Positions 53,978 to 62,810 of a stretch of 64,000 nt of DNA are shown here, piece after piece. The notes beneath the pieces are model-generated. The model searched no databases, was not told where the DNA came from, and was given only the letters and a program-made list of their open reading frames with translations. A program made the translations under genes and the position numbers. Each line of letters starts with the position of its first letter. Position 1 is the stretch's first letter. Origin of the DNA: Salinicoccus carnicancri Crm (GTDB taxonomy: Bacteria > Bacillota > Bacilli > Staphylococcales > Salinicoccaceae); the NCBI RefSeq assembly GCF_000330705.1, contig NZ_ANAM01000008.1, positions 558,001 to 622,000 of the forward strand, in the 5' to 3' direction.

Positions 53978-54007
53978 AAAGGATTGGAAGCATAAATCTT
54001 CCAATCC
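53978..54007 (-). terminator. Terminator of the YitT-family gene
   Basis: GGATTGGAAG (53981-53990) pairs with CTTCCAATCC (53998-54007), preceded on the plus strand by AAAAAA, which gives the U tail on the minus strand. Confidence 0.85.
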
Positions 54008-54015
54008 CTGGTATT

Positions 54016-54909
54016 TTATATGAAATAGTTCCCGAGAACACTGTTCACATCGTGTACGACGACGAATGCGTTATCATCATATTTCTTGATGAGCCGCTTT
54101 ATCCGGGTCAACTGGTTTTTGTTGATAACGACATAGAGGATATCCTTGTCCTCCTGAGTGTAGAATCCCTTGCCGTTCATGGATGTCACGCCGCGGCCGA
54201 TTTCACTGTTGATCATCTTGCCAAGCAGTTCCGGGTGTTCGGAAATGATGGTGATCGCCTTTTTCGGGTTCATGCCCTCGATGATGAAATCCATCACTTT
54301 TGCTGCAATGTACAGTGCGATGACCGTGAGCAGCACCTGTTCGAATGTCATCACTGAAAGTCCGATGGTGATGACGATCATGTCAAAGAACAGCAGTGCA
54401 TAGGATACATTGACATCGAGATACTTGTTCGCGAGCTGTGCCAGTATCGTCGTTCCGGCTGTTGTCGCCCCTACTCTGATGATCAGTCCGATGCCAAGTC
54501 CCACGAACATGCCGCCGAACACGGTGTTGATCAGTATTTCATCGGTTTCGATATGCCATGTTTCCGTCATCCACAGGAAGAACGACATGAGGAATACGAC
54601 GAATATCGTGTAGTACATGGAACGCTTGCTCAAAAATTTAAAGCCGACCGCCAATAAAAGTGCGTTAAGTACGAAAGTTGAAATCGCCGGGGATATATCG
54701 AATGCATAGAGGAGTATAATCGCGATACCAGTGACTCCGCCTTCACCGAGATTCCCTGCAATCATGAAAGTGTTGACCCCGATCGAAAATATGAAAGAAC
54801 CGAAGATGACTGTCGCGAGGTTGATCAGTGTCTGTTGGGTGATCCGCGGGCGGATGGCCAATTTCCTTTTTTCAAAGTTGATTTTCTTGAGTCTGTCTCT
54901 GATTTTCAC
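54016..54909 (-). CDS. YitT family membrane protein (DUF161/DUF2179)
   Basis: A 297-residue protein with five to six N-terminal helices (TVIFGSFIFSIGVNTFMIAG, then LGEGGVTGIAIILLY, GLGIGLIIRVGATTAGTTIL) and a C-terminal cytosolic DUF2179 domain (HPELLGKMINSEIGRGVTSM, then NGKGFYTQEDKDILYVVINK). The NLGEGGVTGIAIIL motif is the hallmark of YitT proteins, which are widespread in Bacillota; their transported substrate is not settled. Single gene. Confidence 0.9.
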   Translation of the reverse strand: MKIRDRLKKINFEKRKLAIRPRITQQTLINLATVIFGSFIFSIGVNTFMIAGNLGEGGVTGIAIILLYAFDISPAISTFVLNALLLAVGFKFLSKRSMYYTIFVVFLMSFFLWMTETWHIETDEILINTVFGGMFVGLGIGLIIRVGATTAGTTILAQLANKYLDVNVSYALLFFDMIVITIGLSVMTFEQVLLTVIALYIAAKVMDFIIEGMNPKKAITIISEHPELLGKMINSEIGRGVTSMNGKGFYTQEDKDILYVVINKNQLTRIKRLIKKYDDNAFVVVHDVNSVLGNYFI

Positions 54910-54985
54910 AATTATTCCTCCTTCTCTTCGTTTAAGCCACCGATATATGATAAATCAAAAAGGGAAATATTTCAACTTGGCTGTT

Positions 54986-55885
54986 TCATTTTTCATTTCC
55001 TTCTTTTTCAGGAATGCTGACTCTGACCCTCCCTTTCAGAAGGCTGATATCAAGCGGCCCAAACGGATACGGGTCACCGTCGACATCCATCACAGAAAGC
55101 CGGTCCGCCTCTACCTTCAGCCATTCGGTTTTTAAGTACCGGACGTTTTTGTGCTCTGTAATCCTGCCTTTCAATGCCAGCCATATGATTTCCAGGATTT
55201 CCTTCGCACTGGATTCTCTGATATTCAGTACATGCAGGTTTCCATCATCGAGGGACGCTTCCGGCAGAAGCCTTTCGAAACTGCCGACAGATGATGCGTT
55301 GGCGACGATTGTCAGCAATGACTGCTCCATTATTTCCTCATCCGCCAGCGTTATTCTGACCTCATAGGGTTTCATGGTCACAAGCGCCCGGATTCCGGTA
55401 TGCAGATAGGCAATCGAACCGAAACGATTTTTAGTCTCTGACTTGACGCGGGTGAAGGCTTCCATGAAATCACCGAGTGCAATCAGATAGCCGGCATACT
55501 GATCATTGTACCTGATGACGTCCGCTTCGATGGTTCTCTGTTTTTCAGAAAGGGCACTGATTGTATCGTTCAGATCCAGCGGGAGACCGAGTGTACGGGC
55601 ATAATCATTCACAGTGCCTGCCGGCAGTACGGACAGCAGCGGTTTACAGCCGCTTTCTGTGATGCCGCCGATGACTTCACCAATCGTACCATCTCCGCCG
55701 GCCGCCACAATCAGGTCGCTCTCTGCCGACTTTTCCTCTGCAAGATGCCTTGCCCCCTCCGGTGGTGTATACAGAATTTCCACATCGTAACCGGCTGAGC
55801 CGAGCTGTTCAATGATTTCATATTCCATCGGACGATTTTTCGTCCTTCCGGACTTTTTATTGAAAATCACTGCTGCCTTCTTCAT
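54986..55885 (-). CDS. Diacylglycerol kinase-type lipid kinase (YegS/BmrU)
   Basis: A 299-residue lipid kinase. The catalytic GGDGT is in VAAGGDGTIGEVIGGI (residues 61-76), followed by LSVLPAGTVNDYARTLGLP, the nucleotide and substrate region; VMDVDGDPYPFGPLDISLLK closes the C-terminal domain. It phosphorylates diacylglycerol or related lipids, returning them to the phosphatidic acid pool. Single gene between YitT and an amidohydrolase; the DAG kinase shape is complete. Confidence 0.9.
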   Translation of the reverse strand: MKKAAVIFNKKSGRTKNRPMEYEIIEQLGSAGYDVEILYTPPEGARHLAEEKSAESDLIVAAGGDGTIGEVIGGITESGCKPLLSVLPAGTVNDYARTLGLPLDLNDTISALSEKQRTIEADVIRYNDQYAGYLIALGDFMEAFTRVKSETKNRFGSIAYLHTGIRALVTMKPYEVRITLADEEIMEQSLLTIVANASSVGSFERLLPEASLDDGNLHVLNIRESSAKEILEIIWLALKGRITEHKNVRYLKTEWLKVEADRLSVMDVDGDPYPFGPLDISLLKGRVRVSIPEKEGNEK

Positions 55886-55900
55886 ATTTCCCTCCGCATT

Positions 55901-55930
55901 AAAAAAGATCCTGGATGATAATCCAGAATC
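55901..55930 (-). terminator. Terminator of the amidohydrolase gene
   Basis: On the minus strand GATTCTGGAT and ATCCAGGATC form a 10-bp stem with one G-U pair, followed by six U. Confidence 0.85.
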
Positions 55931-55942
55931 AATGACTTATAT

Positions 55943-57175
55943 TCATTCTATTATATTTTTATGGATGACGCCATCTTTCGCAACAAGCTTGATATTATCA
56001 TTGTCTTTCAGGGCGCCGATGTTCTCAAGCGGGTTCTCTTTTGAGAAGATGAAATCCGCCACATACCCTTCCTTGACGAGACCGGTATCCGTATATCCGA
56101 GACATTCGGCAGAGGTCTTTGTGGACGCAACAATCGCATCCATCGGAGTCATGCCGCACTCGACCATGAGTTCAAGTTCGCGCAGATTCGTACCATGCCT
56201 GAACACCCCGGCATCTGTGCCCATAGCAATCTTCACTCCTGCGTTATAGGCTCTCGTGAAGCTCTCTTTATGGTAGTCCAGCACTTCCCTCGATTTGTCG
56301 ATTGCCGTCTGTGCCATGCCGAGCTCGTCGGAGAATTCAAGGACGGAGACCGGTGCAAGGAGGGTAGGTACGAGATATGTGCCCTGGTCCTTCATCCTGC
56401 CGCATACCTCATCATCAAGGAATATGCCGTGCTCTATGGAATGTATGCCCGCTTCCACACATTGTCTGATGCCTTCAAGCCCCTGGGCGTGCGCCATGAC
56501 TTTGACACCGTTACGGAACCCCGCCTCTTCGACGATCACTTTGAGCTCCTCTGGTGAAAACTGTGTGAATTTTGGATGGTCTGTCGGACTTGAAACGCCG
56601 CCGGTGGCATGGACCTTGATGACATCCGCCCCGGCACGCAGCATCTCACGCGTCTTCTTGCGTACTTCCTCCACACCGTCACACACACCGTGAGGCATAC
56701 CCGGGTGTGCCTGGATCAAATCTGTCACAACACCTGAGTAGTTGTATCCATCGCCGTGACCGCCCGTAATTGTCAGCGCATTGACACTGATCTGCATGCG
56801 TGGGCCTTTCACCAGTCCATCGTCAATCGCCTTTTTGAGTCCGAAATCGCTGCCGAGAGCATCCCGTACTGATGTGATCCCTGCATTAAGAGTACGTTCC
56901 AGATAGTCTGCTGCAGCATAGAAATTATACGAAAAGGGTGTGGTGAGCCTTTCTTCCAGAGGCTTGAACTCTGTCATCATATGGACGTGGGCATCAATCA
57001 TGCCGGGCAGCATGTACTGGCCTTTACCGTCCAGCACTTCAGCATCCTCAGCCGGTGTGACGTCAGGACCGACAGTGCTGAATCTGCCGTTCTCCACGCA
57101 GACATTCGTATTCTGTACCACGTCAGCTCCTGTTCCATCGATCAGATTCACATTTTTAATGAATAATTTACCCAA
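55943..57175 (-). CDS. Amidohydrolase family protein (imidazolonepropionase-like)
   Basis: About 410 residues of the metal-dependent amidohydrolase superfamily. PGMIDAHVHMMTEFKPLEER carries the HxH metal pair, KVHATGGVSSPTDHPKFTQF the Lys or His region, VKVMAHAQGLEGIRQCVEAG, then IHSIEHGIFL the further His ligands, and IAMGTDAGVFRHGTNLRELE the final Asp. The TTG at 57175 is preferred because AGGAG lies eight bases upstream and the earlier GTG overlaps it. Relatives include Xaa-Pro dipeptidases and imidazolonepropionases. It follows a membrane transporter gene by 27 bases, so it probably acts on the imported compound. Confidence 0.85.
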   Translation of the reverse strand: MGKLFIKNVNLIDGTGADVVQNTNVCVENGRFSTVGPDVTPAEDAEVLDGKGQYMLPGMIDAHVHMMTEFKPLEERLTTPFSYNFYAAADYLERTLNAGITSVRDALGSDFGLKKAIDDGLVKGPRMQISVNALTITGGHGDGYNYSGVVTDLIQAHPGMPHGVCDGVEEVRKKTREMLRAGADVIKVHATGGVSSPTDHPKFTQFSPEELKVIVEEAGFRNGVKVMAHAQGLEGIRQCVEAGIHSIEHGIFLDDEVCGRMKDQGTYLVPTLLAPVSVLEFSDELGMAQTAIDKSREVLDYHKESFTRAYNAGVKIAMGTDAGVFRHGTNLRELELMVECGMTPMDAIVASTKTSAECLGYTDTGLVKEGYVADFIFSKENPLENIGALKDNDNIKLVAKDGVIHKNIIE

Positions 57176-57202
57176 TATAAACACTCCTATTTTTAAAATG
57201 AA

Positions 57203-58354
57203 TTAAATGAGACTCATGATAAATGTTGCAATGAAGACCGAAGCGACGGTCACTGTGACAAACCCGCCGATCAGCATCGGTGTCACCAGTTCCTGGAACA
57301 GCTTCTCCTCATCTTCCGGATTGTCCGTCTCACTGCGGGCAACTTCTTCACAGATCAGGTAATCCCCGGGGAAACCGATCAGTGCCGTCAAGGCCACAGG
57401 CATTCCTTTGTACGGGTGCCAGCCAACAACCTTCGAAGCAATCAGGCCGCCCGCCATGATGCCGAAAATGCCGAGTGCGAGAATCAGGACGACCGCCGGA
57501 ATGTTTTCCACTACATCCTGCGGCGTAATGCCGCCCATCGTGCCGATGATGACAAAAATCAGTGCAACCATCATGAAACTGAATGAATTCGCGGACTCCA
57601 GGGCGCTCTTCGGCAGAAGATTCGTATTCAGTGCCAATATGCCAAACAGCAGGCAGAAGAGCGTATAGTGGATGCCCGTGAGTTCTCCGAGCACAACGCC
57701 CACGGCGGCAAGCACAAAGATGGCGAACAGTTTGATCGTGTTGTTCTTCATAAGGCTGAACCTTACAGGTGCGACATCTCCTTCATCATCAAACGGTATT
57801 TCACCCGCCTCTTTGCCGGCAATCATGAAATTCCGTCCGTATTTCTTCATGAAGGCAGCCGCCAGCGGCATTCCGATGACACCCTGGAATGACTGCACCA
57901 GGACGGGGACGACGATAAGTCCGGTCATACCGATTTCGGTCAGTTTCTCGTTGGTGATCAGAAGGGCGACAACGCCGCCGGAAACCGGGCCGATACCGCT
58001 TGCAGCTGTCGGGAAATCATATACGAAAGACACTATGCAGAGAATCAGCACAAGCGCGCCAATCAGGCCGGACAGTGCAATGACCACCGCCCGCCACTGC
58101 TTTTTCAGAATCCTGAAGCGCATCAATGTTCCCATATGTACAATCAGAGGACCAATCAATATCGCTCCCAGCGCAGGGAGAGTAGACAGCTCAAGAATAT
58201 TTTCAGGAAAGACACCGAGCCATGTCAGGATCAGAAACCCAAGCATCGCAGTCATCAGCATAGGTATACGAGCCCTGGTGTAAATGGAAATGCATTCCCC
58301 CAGGGCAATCAGTGCGAACAACACTACTGTGGCAACTATCGGTTCCTGCAACAT
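57203..58354 (-). CDS. Putative permease paired with the amidohydrolase
   Basis: A 383-residue membrane protein with about ten helices. GALVLILCIVSFVYDFPTAA, SGIGPVSGGVVALLITNEKL and HYTLFCLLFGILALNTNLLP are characteristic segments; the second repeat carries GFPGDYLICEEVARSETDNP. The layout resembles GltS/DUF3100-like sodium symporters, but I cannot name a family with certainty. Gene order permease-amidohydrolase implies substrate uptake followed by hydrolysis. Transcription runs leftward with a modest ribosome site (AAGGAGTG). Confidence 0.6.
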   Translation of the reverse strand: MLQEPIVATVVLFALIALGECISIYTRARIPMLMTAMLGFLILTWLGVFPENILELSTLPALGAILIGPLIVHMGTLMRFRILKKQWRAVVIALSGLIGALVLILCIVSFVYDFPTAASGIGPVSGGVVALLITNEKLTEIGMTGLIVVPVLVQSFQGVIGMPLAAAFMKKYGRNFMIAGKEAGEIPFDDEGDVAPVRFSLMKNNTIKLFAIFVLAAVGVVLGELTGIHYTLFCLLFGILALNTNLLPKSALESANSFSFMMVALIFVIIGTMGGITPQDVVENIPAVVLILALGIFGIMAGGLIASKVVGWHPYKGMPVALTALIGFPGDYLICEEVARSETDNPEDEEKLFQELVTPMLIGGFVTVTVASVFIATFIMSLI

Positions 58355-58461
58355 GATTTTTCACTCCTTTTTTATAAGTTGATTAAGTCATTATACAGCC
58401 AAACCACCGATAAAGAAAGGGATTATTCTGAAATGAAAGAGTTTTCAGAATAAATGTACAC

Positions 58462-58484
58462 AAAAAAAGACTGCAACTGCAGCC
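58462..58484 (-). terminator. Terminator of the pyruvate-kinase-like gene
   Basis: On the minus strand GGCTGC and GCAGTC (one G-U pair) around a 4-base loop, followed by seven U; 12 bases after the gene. Confidence 0.75.
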
Positions 58485-58495
58485 TTTTGATGAAA

Positions 58496-59995
58496 TCACT
58501 CTTCAAACGCATCCTCCGCAATACTGAGCGACCTGAGCATCGCGGTCTTCTTGTACTGATGGACTTCGAATTTCTTGAGGATATCAGAGACGACTTCGAC
58601 GCCGTCGACGATATAGTCCCCTTTGTTGAGCATGATGCATTCTGCCCTGGAACCGGCAACGACATCGGAGATTTCAGAGCGGGTCGGAATCCCGGTCTTG
58701 ACCAGTGATTCCACGACCTGTGTAGCCCAGATCACCGGCACATGGGCCGCTTCGCATATCCACAGCAGTTCCTCCTGCACCTCGCTCAGCCGTTCGTATC
58801 CTGTCTCCACAGCAAGGTCCCCGCGTGCCAGCATGATGCCGAAGGGCCGAGCTCCTGCTGCCTGCTGGATGATTTCCGGCAGATTCCTTATACCTTCGCT
58901 CGTCTCGATTTTGGCAATCGCCGGCAGGTCCCGCCTGTCATCAGTCAGCCTGTCGCGCAGGGCCGCTTCAATATGATCGATGTCATTCTTATCCTTTATG
59001 AATGAAAATGCGATGGCATCTGCATGCCCGGCGGCAAAATCCAGATCTTTAAGATCCTGTTCGGTCAAGACGTCAAGTTTATAATCCACATCAGGGATAT
59101 TGATGCCCTTTTCGGTCTTCACCCTCACACCATTTTCCTTGACGGTCCGCACCACTTCACAGATGACACCCCCGTCAGCCGTTTCCGTCACTTCCGCTTC
59201 GATGTGTCCGTCATCGAGCTTCACGACCTGGCCTTTTTGCATTTTTCCAATCACTTCGGGAACCGATGTGTTCACAGCAAGTTCGATGCCTTTGGGCAGC
59301 GTCATGGAGGTCCGTCCTGATATCAGGAAACGCTCACCCTCCCTCACTTTCGGATTCCTCTTGGTTGTGAGCAGTGTCTTCGTGCGGATTTTCGGACCGC
59401 TGATATCCATGAGCACACGGCATGTATGCCCCGTCTTCTTTTCTGCTTTTCGTATATTTTCAATCATCGCTTGCCATACTTCCGAATCATCATGGGCACA
59501 GTTTATGCGCGCCATATTCATACCTGACATAATAAGCGATTGCACCAGTCCGTAGTCCGATCCGGCCGCCGCCGGCATGGTGACCAGTATGCGTTCGTTC
59601 CTGTCATGACGGTTTTCGCCGAATATTTCATCCGTGTTATTCTTGAGGGCCTCATTACGCTCCCTGAACGATGCCTGGGAACGGTAGTCGATATTTCCGA
59701 CATCCTCCCCGGTAATGCTCCCAAGTGTCTTCACCAGCGCATTCAACGTGCCGGGGACATCTGCCTCCAGCCGGCCGAGTGACGAAACCCCCCATGGAAT
59801 AAGGCGCTCCTGCAGTTCCCGGAGATCCATTTTGCGGAACGCCATATAATAGGCCAGGTTCTGTGCGCTGTTTTCATATGCCTCTCTGACAGGCGTCCGG
59901 TTCCATCGGGCGTACAGCCTGTCCCCTTCCTCTATTACGGTTTTTCTCACTTCCATCACTTTTTCAAGCAGTGCCCTTCCTTCCTTCATATCCAT
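58496..59995 (-). CDS. Pyruvate-kinase-like protein with an extra N-terminal domain
   Basis: About 499 residues; ATG 59995 follows GGGGAGTGG. Residues 1-125 form a helical region with no PK match. The PK (alpha/beta) barrel follows: RILVTMPAAAGSDYGLVQSL, MSGMNMARINCAHDDSEVWQ, VLMDISGPKIRTKTLL, then a B domain, NIPDVDYKLDVLTEQDLKDL, AIAKIETSEGI (catalytic Lys), PFGIMLARGDLAVETGYERL and IPTRSEISDVVAGSRAECIM. The C-terminal allosteric domain of glycolytic PK is missing. The barrel keeps the main motifs, but the usual SxG after PTRAE and VMLSGETA is altered to IMLNKGDYI. Role unknown; not the main glycolytic enzyme. Confidence 0.8.
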   Translation of the reverse strand: MDMKEGRALLEKVMEVRKTVIEEGDRLYARWNRTPVREAYENSAQNLAYYMAFRKMDLRELQERLIPWGVSSLGRLEADVPGTLNALVKTLGSITGEDVGNIDYRSQASFRERNEALKNNTDEIFGENRHDRNERILVTMPAAAGSDYGLVQSLIMSGMNMARINCAHDDSEVWQAMIENIRKAEKKTGHTCRVLMDISGPKIRTKTLLTTKRNPKVREGERFLISGRTSMTLPKGIELAVNTSVPEVIGKMQKGQVVKLDDGHIEAEVTETADGGVICEVVRTVKENGVRVKTEKGINIPDVDYKLDVLTEQDLKDLDFAAGHADAIAFSFIKDKNDIDHIEAALRDRLTDDRRDLPAIAKIETSEGIRNLPEIIQQAAGARPFGIMLARGDLAVETGYERLSEVQEELLWICEAAHVPVIWATQVVESLVKTGIPTRSEISDVVAGSRAECIMLNKGDYIVDGVEVVSDILKKFEVHQYKKTAMLRSLSIAEDAFEE

Positions 59996-60065
59996 TGATA
60001 CCACTCCCCGTCCGCTCATATATATTGTATATATACCCGGGACGGCGGTTTTTTATTTACAGTAT

Positions 60066-60093
60066 GAAAAAAGCACGGACCGGGCCCGTGCTT
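60066..60093 (-). terminator. Terminator of the 60097 gene
   Basis: AAGCACGG (60071-60078) pairs with CCGTGCTT (60086-60093); an A run on the left gives the U tail on the minus strand. Confidence 0.85.
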
Positions 60094-60096
60094 CGC

Positions 60097-60507
60097 TCAG
60101 ATTTTCTTTTCATAGCAGATGTGGAGCACTTCAAGATAGCCGATGTGGAAGATCGACCACAGTGTCCAGCCGATGTAACTGTGAAGCTCCATCGGTTCCT
60201 CGGCCTGTGTTGACAGTATATAATACAGCATCGTCATGATGAGCCAGATCATCACCATGGACGGCATGTAGAGTTTGCTCCGGTTTATGTAGATCCATTT
60301 CAGAATGGTTGCCATCACTACGGATACGAGCAGATGAAGCAGTATCTGGATGACGATATGCAGCTCTTTCGTGCTGATGAAATCGAGGTTGAGCAGCAGA
60401 TCCAGAAGCTCTATATCAGTGGATAACTGGACATATAAAAATGCACCGGCCAAAAGCAAACCCGCCACAGTACCGCTGATGAGACCGGAGAGTAGTATTT
60501 TGCCCAT
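60097..60507 (-). CDS. Four-helix membrane protein (hypothetical)
   Basis: A 136-residue membrane protein starting MGKILLSGLISGTVAGLLLA, with four predicted helices (to VQLS; IVIQILLHLLVSVVMATILK; SMVMIWLIMTMLYYILST; YIGWTLWSIFHIGYLEVLHI). No known motif; the last helix has His and Glu. Upstream ribosome site AAGGAACAGGTGCT. Divergent from helD. It resembles small uncharacterised membrane proteins common in the phylum. Confidence 0.65.
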   Translation of the reverse strand: MGKILLSGLISGTVAGLLLAGAFLYVQLSTDIELLDLLLNLDFISTKELHIVIQILLHLLVSVVMATILKWIYINRSKLYMPSMVMIWLIMTMLYYILSTQAEEPMELHSYIGWTLWSIFHIGYLEVLHICYEKKI

Positions 60508-60647
60508 AGCACCTGTTCCTTTAAAGTATTGGTGAGTCGAATTTCACAATTCCATTATATCATATGCAAAAAGGTAATTTAAGACTGTTATTGGAACGCA
60601 AAACCTTATATGATGGATTTCCTATCAAAAATGAGGGGGATAAGCAT

Positions 60648-62714
60648 TTGGCACACTTATCAATGGAAGAAGAAAAACAGCATCTGATGCTGACAGTCGA
60701 TTTTTTAAAGGCCTACAACGCCAAACTCTCACTCGAACGCGATAACCTCAAAAAGGGCATCCGCTCAAATCGTGAAGCGATAAATGAGGAAATTGCATCC
60801 ATCGATGCGGATTTCGAATCCGGAAACATCCATCAGTTCATACAGATGCTGCCGGATCTCCGGACCACCGAAATGAACTTCAATTTCATCGATGCCATGT
60901 ACAGACGGACAAAACGCATGATTCCGAAACCATACTTCGGCAAGGTCACAGTCGATGGTGAAGACATATATATCGGTACAGGAACGATAAGGAATAAAGA
61001 CAACGACCTCCTGATATACGACTGGCGCACACCTGTTGCCAGCCTCTTCTATGAGAACGAGACAGGCCCACTCTCCTATACTATACCCGACGGAAGCCGG
61101 ATTGAGGCAAATGTTTCCGGCAGAAGACAGTTCATTGTTGAAGACTCGAAGCTCCGGAAGATGTTCGACAGCGACATGTATATAGGGGACGAGATGCTCC
61201 AGAACATGATAACCGACTCCTCCCGGTCGAAACTCAGGAACATCGTCTCCACAATCCAACAGGAACAAAATGAGGTCATCCGTCAGCCGCTCAGGCAGGA
61301 CACCCTGGTATACGGCCCTCCGGGGAGCGGCAAGACTTCCCTCGCCCTGCAGCGGATTGCATTCCTGCTCTATCAGCATAGGGATACCCTGAAACCCGGG
61401 AACATCCTGCTCATCTCACCGAATGAAGTGTTCAACGACTACCTGTCGGACGTGCTGCCGGAACTCGGTGAAAACCATGTCAAAAACACTACATTCTACC
61501 GTCTGCTCGGCCAATTCCCCTACTTCAAGGCACGCCGCTTTGAAACGGTCTACGGGAACATCAGGCGGCTCCGTGGGGACGCCGGAGCGCATGAAATCTA
61601 TGAATACAAATCCTCACTCCGGTACTTCAAATCACTGCATGCATACCTCGGCGGTCTCGCAGACAGAGGAATGGAATTCAGGAATCTGAAGGATAGAGAC
61701 GGAATCTTCATCAGAAAAGAGAAACTGAATGATATTTTCTATAGAGAGCTCTCCCATCACCCGGTCACCAAACGTCTGCTGAAGATAAAGGAACGCCTCC
61801 TTTCCCTCTATTCGGCACGCGTGGCTGAAATCAGGGAGTCCAGATTCAGGGAACTCGATAGCCAGAACAAGTATATCGGCGAAAAGCACCAGCTCAGGGA
61901 AGAAGCCCACTCCTACGCGAAAAACCAGCTGAAACAGGCCCACAGGCAGATCATGCTTTTCAGGTTCATCCACATCGAGAAGCTCTATATCAATTCCATC
62001 GGCGATAAAGAAGTCAGGAACAGTACCATCCGCTCTATCAAGGAGAACGATTTCAAATATGAAGACATCGCACCGATGCTCTACATCTATATCCATCTGC
62101 TCGGGGCTTATGACCGCTCCGTGCAGCATGTACTGATCGATGAAGTGCAGGACTACTCGAATATACAGTATTATGTGATGCGCCATTATTACAGGAAGGC
62201 GTCATTCACGAGTCTGGGGGATCCCAACCAGCAGATCCATCCGGCTGACAAGGACGCACTCATCGCCAAAAATCATGTACAGAAGCACCTGGTCCGTTCA
62301 TACAGGTCCACCAACCAGATCAATGCATTCCTGAACAGCCTTGTGCCGGATTCAATCCAGTCCGTTTCCGTTGACGGGGAGGAAGTACAGAAACTCCATG
62401 CCCGGGATCATACAGAAAAGATCAGGGAAATACTGCGGGCACAGGACAGGCCGCAGGTCGCTATCATCACACCGTCAAGAGAATCCGCGGACGCACTTTA
62501 CGATGAACTCTCAGATGAATTCCCACAGTTCCGCAACCTGCAGGAGAAGGACACACTATACAACCAGTCCTTCATCATCCTGCCCTACTATCTGTCTAAA
62601 GGGTTCGAATACAACACGGTCATCCTGACAGGGACGGTGGAATATGAAAACGAAGACCACATCATGTACGTGCTCTCCTCCCGGGCGACCAGACATCTGC
62701 ATATCATCGAATAG
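60648..62714 (+). CDS. helD: HelD-type RNA polymerase-recycling helicase
   Basis: About 688 residues of UvrD/RecB-like SF1 helicase fold. A long N-terminal coiled coil (MEEEKQHLMLTVDFLKAYNA, LSLERDNLKKGIRSNREAIN) inserts into RNA polymerase in HelD of Bacillus. LVYGPPGSGKTSLALQRIAF is Walker A, HVLIDEVQDYSNIQYYVMRH Walker B, FTSLGDPNQQIHP motif III and SYRSTNQI motif IV; the C-terminus holds FEYNTVILTGTVEYENEDHI and YVLSSRATRHLHII. TTG 60648 after GAGGGGG is preferred to ATG 60564, which lacks a ribosome site. HelD releases stalled polymerase from DNA with ATP and delta subunit. Confidence 0.9.
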   Translation: MAHLSMEEEKQHLMLTVDFLKAYNAKLSLERDNLKKGIRSNREAINEEIASIDADFESGNIHQFIQMLPDLRTTEMNFNFIDAMYRRTKRMIPKPYFGKVTVDGEDIYIGTGTIRNKDNDLLIYDWRTPVASLFYENETGPLSYTIPDGSRIEANVSGRRQFIVEDSKLRKMFDSDMYIGDEMLQNMITDSSRSKLRNIVSTIQQEQNEVIRQPLRQDTLVYGPPGSGKTSLALQRIAFLLYQHRDTLKPGNILLISPNEVFNDYLSDVLPELGENHVKNTTFYRLLGQFPYFKARRFETVYGNIRRLRGDAGAHEIYEYKSSLRYFKSLHAYLGGLADRGMEFRNLKDRDGIFIRKEKLNDIFYRELSHHPVTKRLLKIKERLLSLYSARVAEIRESRFRELDSQNKYIGEKHQLREEAHSYAKNQLKQAHRQIMLFRFIHIEKLYINSIGDKEVRNSTIRSIKENDFKYEDIAPMLYIYIHLLGAYDRSVQHVLIDEVQDYSNIQYYVMRHYYRKASFTSLGDPNQQIHPADKDALIAKNHVQKHLVRSYRSTNQINAFLNSLVPDSIQSVSVDGEEVQKLHARDHTEKIREILRAQDRPQVAIITPSRESADALYDELSDEFPQFRNLQEKDTLYNQSFIILPYYLSKGFEYNTVILTGTVEYENEDHIMYVLSSRATRHLHIIE

Positions 62715-62746
62715 ATGAGTGAATATTGATTTTTTTGAAGACCGAC

Positions 62747-62775
62747 TTTACAACTCGGATTAAATCCTATATAAT
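62747..62775 (+). promoter_or_regulatory. SigA promoter of the cystine symporter gene
   Basis: TTTACA at 62747-62752, exactly 17 bases, TATAAT at 62770-62775, then AAGGAG eight bases before ATG 62811. Confidence 0.8.
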
Positions 62776-62810
62776 TACTCTGCTTTGATTTTAAAAAAGG
62801 AGTTATTGTT

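Noticed and set aside
58136-58453. ORF antisense to the putative permease
   Set aside because: Shadow of the membrane protein gene, with no ribosome site or homology.
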